Shown piece by piece: positions 22,020-33,200 of a stretch of 64,000 bases of DNA; the stretch's first letter is position 1; each line of letters begins with the position of its first letter. Below the pieces are notes generated by a model, which was given only the letters and a program-made list of their open reading frames with translations, had not been told where the DNA came from and did no database searches. The position numbers and the translations under genes were made by a program. The DNA is from Gigaspora margarita (lineage: Eukaryota > Glomeromycota > Glomeromycetes > Diversisporales > Gigasporaceae), in NCBI GenBank assembly GCA_009809945.1, contig WTPW01000870.1:204662-268661 (forward strand). Reading direction: 5' to 3'.

Positions 22020-22885
22020 TCTTGTTGGATGTAGGTAGACCAATCCTTGAACCGGACTGAACTAAGACCGATTCGTGAATCAGTTTAGAAACTTTGGTCT
22101 GGTTTATGGTCCGCTGCTTGGATCCGGTCTTTCGAACCGAGACCAGACCAGGACGGACCGTAACATCCCTAGACACATATTGGGTATATATTTTAAAAAA
22201 AAAACTTTCAATCCGATATTTATCTAATATCTAACTTATTTTATTCTATAATTTTTAATATTAAATATATTTTTATATTATAATTAATATATACCCGGAT
22301 CAAGAAAATAAAAACTTATCATATTACTTTTCATATCATTTCCATCGCGTTATTCGTTTGATCTGTGAATATATATTTCATTTATTAATTGGAATTAAAA
22401 TCAACGAAGAAAGTACACAAGAATATATATACTTATTCACTATCACATAACGTCCTTCAAATTATTTCAATCGCGTTTAGGTTTGATAAATGTGGTTGGT
22501 TGACTTGACTCAATCTTAATTCCATCGAATCACTTCAAATTTTGCTCCGGGTTGTTCTATATTTACTCCAGGTTTCTCCCCTATGAGATAAGTGGCCCGG
22601 GTGTTGTTACGGGTCGGCACGGGTTTGTCTGGATAGGCACGTGTGCACGTTTTATTGCGTTACTTTACGTGTAATTACCCGTGCCAAAACCGTAAGTTTT
22701 GGTAAAACGCAGCAAAACCCGGTCCATTTACGGTCAAAATATCCGGGTAAACAGTCCAATTCGGACCAATTCAACGGCCAACACGGATCACAGACGTACA
22801 AACCCGGATATCTGCCCGTGCCACACTTGACCGTTCTCTCCGTAGAAACACGTGCCTACGCGGATCACTTTTTCATAGGGCTCTA
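22020..22885. other. Two GC-richer islands of unknown nature
   Basis: 22030-22165 contains inverted pieces (GGTCTGGTTTATGGTCCG and GACCAGACCAGGACGG). 22550-22885 contains repeated CCCGTGCC/GGCACGGG and GCACGTG motifs. Both stand out from the AT-rich background. An 81-codon open frame lies in the second island (22641-22886), but its composition follows the repeats and I do not regard it as a gene. Confidence 0.4.
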
Positions 22886-23247
22886 AATTTAAATATTATG
22901 TTTAAATCCACAACAAGAACGCAAACGTACCGTATCGCTAAAGCGTAGAGGTATATTGCGTAACTTAGCATGAAAGTTCTATTTATGCATTATGATTACA
23001 CAAAATTGTACGCTCCGTCTTCATGGAATTGCTTTGCTTTAATTTTGTATCAATTGAGAATATTATAAATGGGTTGTTTTATTTTAAATTTGAAATAATT
23101 GTAATATAAAAAAGAATAAATAGAAATTGTAAAATTTAACAAATAATTATAACGATAAAAAATTTGCATTTAAATAAATAATGATAAATGAATTAATTAA
23201 ACCAAAATTTATTCTTAATAACTGTATTTAAATAAAGGATTAATCAT
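22886..23247. other. AT-rich non-coding DNA
   Basis: Nothing recognisable. Confidence 0.5.
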
Positions 23248-23575
23248 TTTGTAACCGTAGGTTACTGTAACCCATAAATAAGATCAGGTGTAACGTGACT
23301 ATCAAAACAACTTTTCTATAAGAATAAACCCGTGCAATTAAGGTTAGGGTTAGCGTGAAGCTAGGGGTTAGAGTAAGGCTATAGTATCTTAAAATTTAGC
23401 AAGGAATTTTTTTTGTTAGTACCCGAAAGGTAGTTTCCTATGTGAAATTTTAAGTTAGAAGCAATTTTTGACAAAACGAACGTTTGTTTTGATCTTCCCA
23501 AATGTGTAACGTTACACCTGATCTTAGAATTCGATTGGTTGATTGGGATGCGGTTACAGTAACCACGGTTACAAA
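23248..23575. mobile_element. 328-bp MITE with TTTGTAACCG ends
   Basis: The left TIR is TTTGTAACCGTAGGTTACTG and the right (inverted) TTTGTAACCGTGGTTACTGT, both followed by AACC. A second inverted pair further in is AGATCAGGTGTAACG/CGTTACACCTGATCT. The interior holds GGTTAGGGTTAG-like bases, too few to be telomeric. The TSD is unresolved. Confidence 0.75.
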
Positions 23576-24114
23576 TTTATTAACTCTTAAATAAAAAGAA
23601 ATTAAAAATGACAAATTATTTTATTAGAGTTTTCAATAAGTTGAAAACAAGTATGTTTTTTTTTAAATAGCACTTTTACAATGCTGCAATGGGTATTTCA
23701 AAGATAACGACGCATTTGGAATATCATTTTTACTATCTTGAATTATAAATCGGAAAAATTAAATTTGAAACCTTCTAATAAGAGGTTTCAGATTAAAAAA
23801 AAAAAAATAGCGTATTTCAGAAATAAATAAGAGGTTAAAAATCTTATTTGTGTATTAAAATTTTGAAATCGAAAAATGAAAATGAGAGTGTTTAAACGAA
23901 ATAAGTAAAATTTTTTTTTAGCAGATCAACAAACTATTGGAGCCCCATAGCCTGTTCCGAAAACATCCGTTATCTGTTCTGATCAGTGTTGATTTATTGG
24001 GCAATAAATAAATGACGTCACCGGAAATAATTACACACAAAATCTGGTCCATTGTCCATTACTCCTCCATTAGAGTCCTCCGCTTCGCTCCGGACAATAA
24101 CAAAATACAGACGA
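23576..24114. other. Non-coding DNA
   Basis: No gene is seen. Around 23980-24110 the composition is slightly less AT-rich (ATGACGTCACC at about 24012), possibly another repeat fragment. Confidence 0.45.
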
Positions 24115-24490
24115 ATTATAAAACTTTCGCTCAAATTACTCACTGAACCTTCGCTCAAATTACTTACTGAACCTTCGCTCAAAAATTACTTACTGAACTT
24201 TGCTCAAATTACTTATTAAACCTTTGATCAAATTATTTTTTAATATAACTTACGAACCTTAGCTCAAATTACTTACTGAACCTTCGCTCAAATTACTTAC
24301 TGGACCTTTGCTCAATTTACTTATTAAACTTTTGTTCAAATTATTCTTTTATATAACTTATTAAACCTTCACTTAAATTATTATTTTTATATTACTTACT
24401 AAACCTTTGCTTGAATTATTTTATATAACTTATTAAACTTTCGCCTAGATTATTTTTTATATAGCTTATTAAACTTTCGTTTAGACTTTT
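24115..24490. repeat. 24-bp minisatellite, decaying rightwards
   Basis: The unit CTTACTGAACCTTCGCTCAAATTA repeats about a dozen times. The left copies are nearly identical; the right copies drift and vary in length (inserted TATAT). On the minus strand one frame is open through the best copies and gives an 8-residue repeat, SNLSEGSV. No start or flanking exon is evident, so translation is not claimed. Confidence 0.85.
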
Positions 24491-25651
24491 TTTTTATATA
24501 GTTTAACAAATATTACTTAGATATTAATAAGTCTCTAACGAGAACTCTCAAGAAAACTATTATAATTAGGCAAAAAAACTTGAAAAAATCGTTATATTTA
24601 ATTGTTTTTTCACGTATAGTAAGATATCGATCCAGTTCTATGACTTGAATTAATTCAAGTAGTTCATCAACTTATTATCCAGAACTTTAGTAATAGCCTG
24701 ATTCGTGCTAGTTGAGTATTTATTCATAAGCGTCTTTAAAAGATCATTTACTTGTTTAATTTGACGTTGTCGATGTGAAATTTTAGGCTTGTTAAGCATA
24801 ATATTAGAAACAGTATCGATTGACAATAAAATAATTTTTTATAATAAATAAGATCATATAAATAAGTGTATTCGAATTTTAAAAAAGATTTGTACATAAT
24901 AAAGATTTACGAATTTTAATATACTCCGCTTATATCAGTTTTAATTTTTAATATATTTTTTATAATGTTATTTTAAACACCCCAATATTTGTCTTATTTG
25001 TATATGATTTTTATTAATCTTTTATCTTCCGATATTTACCAATAGCAACCACTTTTTAATGAGCTTAGTAAATGCATATAGGACAAATATCGGAAACATA
25101 AAACTATATCCGATATTTACCTAATATATATACAATATATTCAAAAATATCTTTTTATATAAGATAAATATTGGTACCCCGATATTCATCCTATAGATAG
25201 CTGATTTTTTATTTTTTATTGCAGATATTTTAAATACCCAATATTTATCCTATATATATTTAATCTATACTTGATATTTTATATCCCGATATTTATGCAT
25301 TTGACCTATGTTGATTTTTATAAATTGTTATCCATTTATAACGTCATAGATTAAACTGTTCTCAAGTCTCAGGATTTTTCAGTTTATGAGGAGTTAAACC
25401 TAAAATTTCTTATCACTGGGAGTATTATCATGTGCGCATTATAATTTGTAATGCCAGTTATTTACCAAAATATTTTTCTAATCATTCCCTTAGGGAATGG
25501 CATTTGCCAAGAATTTTTTTATTTTCTGATGCACACCTCACGTCACATACATGCATACATAGTAGTTAAAAATTACAAGCTCGAAATGTGACAAAACGAG
25601 AAACACTATCAACTCAATTCAAGATCCATATGAGTATATAAACTTATCTTT
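24491..25651. other. AT-rich DNA with a dispersed CCGATATTTA motif
   Basis: Between 24970 and 25310 the motif CCGATATTTAYC or its complement occurs about ten times in both orientations, separated by TATATA-rich stretches. No gene is seen. The interval lies directly downstream of the CRN-like gene. Confidence 0.5.
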
Positions 25652-25661
25652 TTAACAAAAA

Positions 25662-27700
25662 CTACAATTCCAGGTCAATTTCCAGAGCATATTGCTTAAA
25701 ACGATTAATCCAAGGTGGCATACTCTTGAGAACAGTTCTCTTTGTGGTGTAAAGAACCTGCTCTTGGTAAGAGTCATACCTTTCCTTCGGTAAGACAAAA
25801 TAAAATTTGATATCCGAATTATCATCCTTATAAATATATTTTTCCAACCCACTCTTTATGATAGGATGACTCTCAGAAACAGTCATTTGGAAAAATGTGC
25901 CGGGAGAAACGAATGCATCAAAAGACGTGCTATTCTTTTGAGTTGGAATACAATACATGTCAGGTGCAATCCCACTAATGTCACTAAACAGCTGTTTGTT
26001 TCGAGTGGGTATTGATAATTTCGAATGATTCACTCCGAAACAAGAGACATTTGACGCGAATAAAGGGCGAACTCTAAACAATCCTCCTTTTAATAATTTT
26101 CTGTGAGCGATCTGCTTGAATAGAGCGCCCTGAAGTGTACCGAAATCACTCATCGATGAGCCAGGCTTCACGAAATTCTCCAACTGGACTTTATAAATCT
26201 TTATGAATTTATCTATTACCCCTTCAGAAACATAATCAGATGCAAACTCTAGAGTTGACATTGAATAGAAAGGTCTTCCCTTCCTTATAACACCTTTTCT
26301 TTTATCTGGTCTAGTTACTGCGGGAGATTTTGATGTCGTAGAGGGCTCTCCAGGATTATCTTCTACTTCCGTTATTTCCGCATCTTCCATACTTTCATCT
26401 CCTTCCTCTCCATCTTCTCCTTCATCCTCTCCATTTGGTATATTCGTTCAGATATGGACAATTTCATGAATGGTGCTATTATCATATGTGGTCTCACCAA
26501 CAAAATTTAACAGTTCATTGTTAACTGAATTAATTGCCCTTTGTAGAAGATCTTGATGATAATGATTAAGAGCATAAAACAAGGTAAACCGAGGAATTCC
26601 ACCTCATTCATTGTATAATTTCCGAACATGTTCTTGAGTAAGATAACGGAAAATCTTAATCCTGCATGCATCAATCTCTTCCCAAGACCATACCGGCATG
26701 TATCGAATAGTTGGTCCAAGTTTGTCAAAGTTACTGTAGTGGCGTTTCTGGGACGAGCAGATGAGAATTGTCTTGGCGACATAATTCATCGGCTTCCTAC
26801 CATCCACGATATACCAAACTTCTTCATTTGCCAAGTAATCCTTGAATGCATTAATATTGTCTACATTGTGACTGAAAACACCTTCCTCACTGAAGAGAAT
26901 CGGAGGCTTGCTGTGTATGTGATATACAACTGTTTTACGTTGTTGTGAAAGGAGATAAAGTAGATAAAAACCAAAGAAGGTTTTTCCAATTCCCGGATTG
27001 CCAGTAATACGCCAACGGGTTTTTTTACTCTCAAAAATAATATTACAAAGGTGGTGATAACATTTACGGATGAACAGAGTGGATATATTGGAACCTTGTT
27101 CATCTTTGCCTAGAAGATAGTAAGCGTCCCTAGATAATTCAAGAAACTGGCCACCATCATGCTTCTCAACTTTCCCGTCCTTCAAAGCATCCCAAAACCT
27201 CACCAGTTTTTCGTCATAGTTATTGTATTTTCTTCGTTTACTAGGGGATTCTATATATCAAAAGATTATTAACATAACGAGAATGAAGTAACGGCTATCG
27301 AAAATCAAGCCAAGATGCGTTCATTCAATCGACTAAATTTATTACGACTCACCGGCAACAAGTCGCTCTACGATAATGTGAGAGGCAGGTTCGATAATAA
27401 GATTAAGTTAGGATTCGGTGTTATTGTGAATATGACACGGTTAAAAAAGAACATACCATGCTTTAGGAGTCCTTTGAAATAAGAAATTACATCTTTATCT
27501 TCTTCTAACGTAGAAAGTATACGTTCCGCTATAGCTAATCTTTCTGGATTATCAGTGAAGAGGGTACATAGTTCCTTTATTTCCTCTTTTGAATCAAGTT
27601 TTTTGATTGCTTCGTAGACGTTATTCATGGTTAAAAAGAGTAACACAGCACGAATAGATGGAATTGGAAAAAATTTTGAGAAATCGAAGATATGACTCAT
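25662..27700 (-). pseudogene. Crinkler (CRN-RHS) ATPase-nuclease gene with two in-frame TGA codons
   Basis: CRN proteins of fungi and oomycetes combine an AAA-like NTPase with a PD-(D/E)xK-type nuclease and are candidate nuclear effectors or anti-transposon factors. Exon 1 is 27700 (or the better-context Met at 27628) to 27457. The intron is 27456-27251 (GTATGT...TATAG). Exon 2 runs 27250-25662. The splice joins GLLKH-ESPSKRRKYNNYDEKLVRFWDA in frame. Walker A is GNPGIGKTFF, Walker B VWYIVDG, then ILICSSQKRHY and MPVWSWEEIDACR, all typical of CRN/RHS ATPases. An acidic linker (GEDEGEDGEEGDE) precedes the C-terminal domain with SFDAFV...FFQMTVSESHPI, a plausible nuclease core. TGA interrupts YNE*GGIPRF and HEIVHI*TNIPNG. 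In both places Trp would fit, so two TGG-to-TGA changes are likely. Otherwise the frame is perfect. It is probably a young pseudogene. Readthrough, RNA editing or sequencing error are less likely. Confidence 0.82.
27251..27456 (-). other. Intron of the CRN-like gene
   Basis: On the minus strand the donor is GTATGT and the acceptor TATAG. The phase-1 junction gives an uninterrupted protein. Confidence 0.8.
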
Positions 27701-27811
27701 CAGTCATGCTCCACTGTTGAACGAATTTTTGTCTGTATGTAATCGTTGCGTCATTATTACATTTTTATGGTAATTATGTATATAATAACTAAATCGGGAA
27801 TCTAGACCACA

Positions 27812-27848
<37 letters not shown>

Positions 27849-28127
27849 TAAAATCAGAAATACTGTAAATATATAAAAAGGTAGTCCTTTATTAATAAAA
27901 TGGGAAGATAATTCAGATAGTTAAGCGCACAGTTAACGGTTAATAGGATTGACTATATCATTAAACCCGAAAACCCTCTATAAACACTCATCCCGCATAA
28001 CTTATGTAGCGCCTAAACTACACGGCTCATCATATGGGCGGATATTGCGCACGTAAATCAAAATGTGATAATACAGTGATGAGATATAAAATATATAATT
28101 TTTATTGGATAGTAGATTGAATCATTT
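27701..28127. other. Upstream region of the CRN-like gene; poly(A) run
   Basis: An A-homopolymer of about 30 bp lies at 27816-27845. 27925-28060 is less AT-rich, with no frame. No clear TATA or regulatory motif could be singled out. Confidence 0.45.
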
Positions 28128-28137
28128 CCTTTTATAG

Positions 28138-28421
28138 GGGACGTCTAAAGCGGATGCAAATCATGTGATCAACAGCCAATCAAATTATAGAATTTTGATG
28201 ATTGCCGGCGAAGCAAAACAAGAAATAAAAGCACAAACCTGAAAAATACAAAAAACGGTAGTCTAAACCTACCTCGATGTGTTAATCAAAAATGTCGGGA
28301 AGGCAATTTTGCTTATATATATCTACCTAAAANCTAATCTAACCCCAATATAGGACGACCCTAACCCTAAAGTTAATTGAAAAAATTATTAAATATGAGT
28401 TGCCTCCGCTTTAGACGTCCC
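28138..28421. mobile_element. MITE family A, copy 2
   Basis: Ends GGGACGTCTAAAGCGGATGC and, inverted, GGGACGTCTAAAGCGGAGGC. CCTTTTATAG flanks both sides (28128-28137, 28422-28431). Interior similar to 20517-20790. One N is present at 28333. Confidence 0.88.
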
Positions 28422-28439
28422 CCTTTTATAGTAATAGTT

Positions 28440-28480
28440 ATCAAACGGTAATCAAACGGTAATCAAACGGTAATTGCCAA
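28440..28480. repeat. 13-bp tandem repeat
   Basis: ATCAAACGGTA plus two bases repeats about three times directly beside MITE copy 2. Confidence 0.7.
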
Positions 28481-28481
28481 A

Positions 28482-29638
28482 TAGTAATAAAAATCCAACT
28501 AAATATCACATGACAAATTTAATTGGTTAGTTATTTGTTTATATCACGTTTACGTTTGTTTATCTGTTATAAAGTATATATATGTAGATCTGTAGATCAA
28601 TATTTGATTATCACCCCCCATATATCGCCTTTAAAATTTTCTCTGGCCAATCAAATTTCAAGATCAGGTGCAAACCAAAACATTATTTGCCTAGAAACTG
28701 CCTTCTGCGCACTAAAAAAAAAAGGGTTCCTTGCGAGTTTTTGATAAGAGTTACCCTAATCTAAGGCTAACAAAGGTAATTTTCGGTTTGCATTGTCCAC
28801 CGGCACAAAGTTTTCAAAAATATAGTCCCGATTCGTTTTAAAACAAGGGTAATAACGATTATTTTATAAATATTAATTAATAATGAATATAGTTCAAAAG
28901 ATGATAGTCGTAAATATGGCAAGCAGAAAGGATGAAAAAAAACGGGTTGACTGTTTTTTAAATGTTTTTTTTGCTTTTAAAAAAAATTTTTTAATTTGAC
29001 CATAGCTAAACTTCTAAAAAAAATACGATATGTATTTTTTTTCTATAATTTCGAATTATTACAAATATTACAGTAAGAAAATGAAAGAATTATAAGAATC
29101 GCTTTCATTTATCGATGCTAAATTATAGTTTTATATAAATCGTCTTGCAAATAAAGCTTTCATAAATTCTTCCCAAAAGAGGTTTTCGATAGTCGTAAAA
29201 AGAATGTCTGATGAATAAAAGTACCTTGCTAATATATTATCCGCATTAATTTATCTAATCGCATACCTTCACTCGAATTATCCTCCAATTTAAATGAATC
29301 TTTTTTTTTTTGGAAGCTTTTTACATTAATAAATGGCCTTTTAATCGATCAACTAAAGTGATACAGTTTTCTTTGCAACAATTTCATCTTTGACGAGGTA
29401 CTATTCGCCTACGTTTATCAGTTTCAGAAATTTTTGGAAAGTTTAAATGGATTCTTTTAATGGGGTCTTCACGAACATGAAACATTGAATTTTTTTATTT
29501 TTTTTACTTTTGGATATTAGTAATCATAATTAATATAAATACTACATCTGAATTATGTGATTTCGGTTTTCGGATTACAATTTCGTCAAAATGTATTATT
29601 ATTAACAAAACCAATTTTTTAACATTTAAATCGATTTT
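28482..29638. other. Non-coding DNA, one possible exon remnant
   Basis: No intact gene. On the minus strand around 29485-29385 a 34-codon open stretch, beginning MFHVREDPIKRIHLNFPK, has coding-like composition. It ends in a stop and the flanks are broken, so at most it is a gene remnant. Confidence 0.35.
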
Positions 29639-29640
29639 TA

Positions 29641-29880
29641 CAGGGTTATCTCCAAATTTCCGGGTCGGATGCGTCGGATCTAGGTCGGCGTTTAGCCTTA
29701 ATTGTTAGCAGGTTCTATTGCAAAATTATCAGCTGGACATTTTAAACTTAATGAATGGATATGATTTATTAGTAAAATTTTTTATGATCTTGGGGCAAAA
29801 TTTATCAATTCCGATTCAGCCGACAATGATTCCGATGCACTCCGACTTATCCCGACCCGGAATTTTTGGGGACCCCCCTG
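29641..29880. mobile_element. 240-bp MITE, TA target duplication
   Basis: The left end CAGGGTTATCTCCAAATTTC leads into CGGGTCGGA. The right end (inverted) CAGGGGGGTCCCCAAAAATT leads into CCGGGTCGGGA. TA lies immediately outside both ends (29639-29640, 29881-29882). No coding capacity. Confidence 0.75.
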
Positions 29881-29882
29881 TA

Positions 29883-30416
29883 TGAGTTGTTAAATCAAAC
29901 CATTTGTCATCCCTAAAATGATCACGAGCATGGTTGTCGGGGATTATCGGTAATAATCTGGTTGTAATTTGCTTATACAAACATACATATACATAATATA
30001 ACTATACTGTAAGTGGCGTAAATTGAAAAAAAAGTTTTTTCTTGTTTGATTATAACGTCGATCACAGGTAGTTTAGGTTTTTGATAAAGCCACTTTTACT
30101 GACAATCTCCCACCTTTAACGTTAAGGATTGAGCATCTATCGCTATAAGAATTGCCCATCACTATATTTTAGGAATTGAATTACAATGGTACAATACTTC
30201 CTGTATACGTACGTAGTCCACAAGGATCAGTTTGTCCAAGGTCTGGATTTATCTTGTTATATTCTTAAGTAGAAATTCTTATGAAATCAATTTCACCAAT
30301 TTCATCAATTCAATACCAAACTTTCATCTATAGTGGTAAGATTATTTTATCATTTCATCAGCATCTTTATATACACAAAAATTTATGAACATAGACTATC
30401 TCAATTTAATTTAAAG
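29883..30416. other. Upstream region of the cation-efflux-like gene
   Basis: No other gene is seen. The start-proximal 100 bp is AT-rich with TTCATC-type pyrimidine stretches, but no defined promoter element can be named. Confidence 0.4.
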
Positions 30417-31217
30417 ATGGAATTGCCATCAAAATTTAAATCATTACCCCGTTTAAAACTTATTCAAATTGCAATATTCTTGTCAATTATTTCAATTTTA
30501 TGGAAGTTAGCTGAAGGAACAGTCTCTGTGTTTTTCGGTACAGAATATGAATCAATCAGTTTGATTTTTTTTGGTATCAATTCCTTTGTTGAAGTTACTT
30601 CTTCATTTATGGTGCTATGGAGATTTTTTTTGATAAAGGAGTCGGATTTTCGTAAAGAAGATTCTGTTGATAACTTAATATCTGTTGAAAAAAAGACAAC
30701 AACTGTGATCGGGACATTGTTTATTATACTTTCAATTGGAACATTTTCGGACGCAATTATTACTTTAGCAAAAAATAGAAAACCTGATACAGGTCTAGCA
30801 GGTTTACTAATTTCATCTATTTCAATATTTTTTTTGGCACTTCTTTGGTTTTCAAAATTCTTAATTGCTAAACTACTTAATTCTTCAACAATGATGTCTG
30901 ATGCGAAGTGTACTCTAACATGCATTCAAGTTACCCTTGTTGTATTTTTTGGTAGCTTGATCTATTCTGTTTGGAGTAATGGTTGGTGGTTAGATTCTGC
31001 TTCTGCTTTGATTTTAAGTTTGTTTTTTGTAAAAGAAGGTATAGGAATGATTCTTTGGGCAAGAAGTAAAGATTTTGATGGTGGTTGTTGTAAAAATGAT
31101 TCCATTATAAATAATAACCGTGATGATAATTGTTGTGAAAGTATTAATGATTGCAATAACAAAGAATCCAAAATTACAACATCATCTGAAAAAATTGATA
31201 TAGTTCATGTTAGATAG
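30417..31217 (+). CDS. Cation-efflux-like (CDF/TMEM163-type) membrane protein
   Basis: A single exon of 266 codons. I chose the ATG at 30417 (AAAGATGGAA context, A at -3, directly before MELPSKFKSLPRLK). An in-frame ATG 84 bp upstream at 30333 is less likely. About six hydrophobic segments are visible. The first helices carry the cation-transporter-like IFFGINSFVEVTSSFMVLWRF. A later block reads SDAKCTLTCIQVTLVVFFGSLIY...WWLDSASALILSLFFVKEGI, matching the SDA...T and WWxDxxxAL features of cation diffusion facilitators, with D retained in the second pair. The first conserved Asp (usually FGxDS) is Asn here (FGINS). A Cys-rich hydrophilic tail (GGCCKND, DNCCESINDCNNK) could bind metal. Transport of a divalent metal across an internal or plasma membrane is inferred. 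Substrate is unknown. Confidence 0.8.
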   Translation: MELPSKFKSLPRLKLIQIAIFLSIISILWKLAEGTVSVFFGTEYESISLIFFGINSFVEVTSSFMVLWRFFLIKESDFRKEDSVDNLISVEKKTTTVIGTLFIILSIGTFSDAIITLAKNRKPDTGLAGLLISSISIFFLALLWFSKFLIAKLLNSSTMMSDAKCTLTCIQVTLVVFFGSLIYSVWSNGWWLDSASALILSLFFVKEGIGMILWARSKDFDGGCCKNDSIINNNRDDNCCESINDCNNKESKITTSSEKIDIVHVR

Positions 31218-31939
31218 GTAGGAAATTGTTTATGTATTGGGCATAGATTAATTGAAAAAGTTTTTTTAAATTAATTTAAGGCGGTTGTGTTGGCGTTTGG
31301 TTTTGGAGTCAATGCTTTCTATGTTTCGAATATGAAAGGATGATAACGCTTTCTTTGTTGTATGTCATTAGAATGTAAAGAAAAATTGTTTCGCCTGTTG
31401 GTTGGCGCTGCAGGAATTTTTAAATGTATTTAACCCTTTCGAAAAAAATAATAAGCTTGTTCTAACCCTAAATTAACCTCTTAATGACTTAATCAACTAA
31501 ACCGACTCAGCAGCTATACAAATTTAATTTCTTGGTTTTCACAGCATGAAACTTCTAAATAAGCCCATGAAAACTAATTAATTAATGTTGCATGACTTAA
31601 AATAGAGAAAAATTCTATATTAATCATTAATTTCGTAATATACAGAATATCTGTAATTATTTTCCTTCTAACGAATAATGCGAGATTTAAAAAATGTCGT
31701 TTAACTAATAAGATTTACATAATGTAATGACCGTGAAAGCATAATAGATACGTTCTATAATAAAGATAATTTTTTTAAAAAATAGTATTTTACAAAAATT
31801 TTATTTTTTGTGTGAAAAAATTTTTCAAAGTATACATTAATATTAAAATTTATGATTTTAATTATGAGCATTAATTAAATTTAATATAAATTTAATAATA
31901 CTATTTTTACGCCAAGTGATTTATTTGTAAAAAGAAAAA
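31218..31939. other. 3' flank of the cation-efflux-like gene, AT-rich
   Basis: No further gene or repeat could be defined. Confidence 0.45.
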
Positions 31940-33200
31940 TAAATCCGTTATTAGGGGTTTCGAATCCAATTTGGCTTTGAATTTAATGCGCTCGCAACCT
32001 GAGCCCCTTCGTAGTCCAGGTTAGCTCAATAAATTCAATTCTTGTTTATTCGTTAAAGAAGAAATTGGGTTAAAATTTAGAAAGATTTTTCTTTTTCATC
32101 AAGAAAATTTCATCCAATTTCCACTGAATTTCTTCCATTATCAGACTATTGTATCTAATACAACACAAGACATCTGACCCTGTATATTCATCACTACAAC
32201 CGAAAGGGGTTTTAACATCAAAAATTTCTCTTCCTCAGAATAACCGAATAACTGATTTTCTAACTTTTCTTCTTTTGTATTCACTCTCGGAATCTTCACT
32301 ATCAGATTCTGATCCATTATCAGCCCCTCTTCTACTTCCTCACTTGGCTGTTGCTTAGGTTTGGGGTTATTGTTTCTTATATAGGTGTATGTTGCAAATA
32401 CCGAAATTCGATCAGAATGATAATCCTTTCTCTCCCCATTGAAAGATCATTTCGGAAGTAGTGTAATTAATTTTGGTATGCACCTTAGATAGCCAGTCAT
32501 TCTCAACTATAGCTTGTTAAGATAAAGTGTCTATAACTATGATATCTATCAGGATTTCCACCCCTTCTATGATGAACAGAAAATCTAAAATTTCGACAAT
32601 AGTTCTTTTGCACTGGCTATGAACATTTACCATGTTAACAGCAGATGGTCATTCGACCTTAATACCCAAATCACTTAACAAATAAGAAGAAATCATGCTT
32701 CCAGAAGAACCACTATCATCTATGAGAGGTATAACTTTATTGTAGACAATAGTGTCACATAGGGCTATAGACTTGGGGCAGACTGATGATTCACAAGAGT
32801 TCGAATTTTCTTTTCATGGTTTTGCTTTTCTGCAAACCTTTTGATTACTCTGACCGCATTGAAGGAACAGCTTTTAGTAAGGGAATATCAAAAATCAAGT
32901 GATTTTTTATAGGGATAAAAAAGTTGAAATTATATATAAAGAACCTGGCCAAATCTATATTAAGAATGGAGGTGGGAATAGGCCTCTGCCTCTGATAAAA
33001 ATAATCACCTGATTAATGACACAGCCCCTTATAGTAATGTTGGCTTGCTTATCACAAATATTAGCAATAATAGAATAAGAGGAAATCTGCATGGAGATTT
33101 GGGAGGTTCTTCAGTTATCTTCTTCTTCCTGATCACTGTGGGTTTGATAGGTTTGACAGGTTTATCCTTGGGCTGGGTTCAATATTCTTAACCTGTTTAA
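31940..33200 (-). pseudogene. Retropepsin-like aspartic protease fragment (retroelement-derived)
   Basis: On the minus strand around 32790-32680 the translation reads NKVIPLIDDSGSSGSMISSY...LGIKVE, an aspartic protease active-site region (D-S-G-S/T-G type). The flap side follows with VEILIDIIVIDTLS and the conserved NDWLSKVHTKINYTTSEM near 32440. Further minus-strand coding-like sequence continues to about 32060 (acidic ESDSEDSESEYKRRKVRKS, then FWGREIFDVKTPFG). Several stops and shifts break it. No reverse transcriptase follows within the window, so this is either a gag-protease fragment of an LTR element or a domesticated-type protease gene now dead. Confidence 0.65.

Noticed and set aside
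22641..22886. 81-codon open frame in the GC-richer island
   Set aside because: Composition follows the surrounding short repeats; no domain, intron or start context supports a gene.
29385..29485. Possible exon beginning MFHVREDPIKRIHLNFPK on the minus strand
   Set aside because: Only 34 codons, with no linked exon or recognisable domain; kept only as a remark in the interval entry.
31960..32060. tRNA-like pieces (GGTTTCGAATCC, GGTTAGCTCAAT)
   Set aside because: The T-arm-like and D-arm-like pieces are in the wrong order and no acceptor stem or anticodon arm can be formed.
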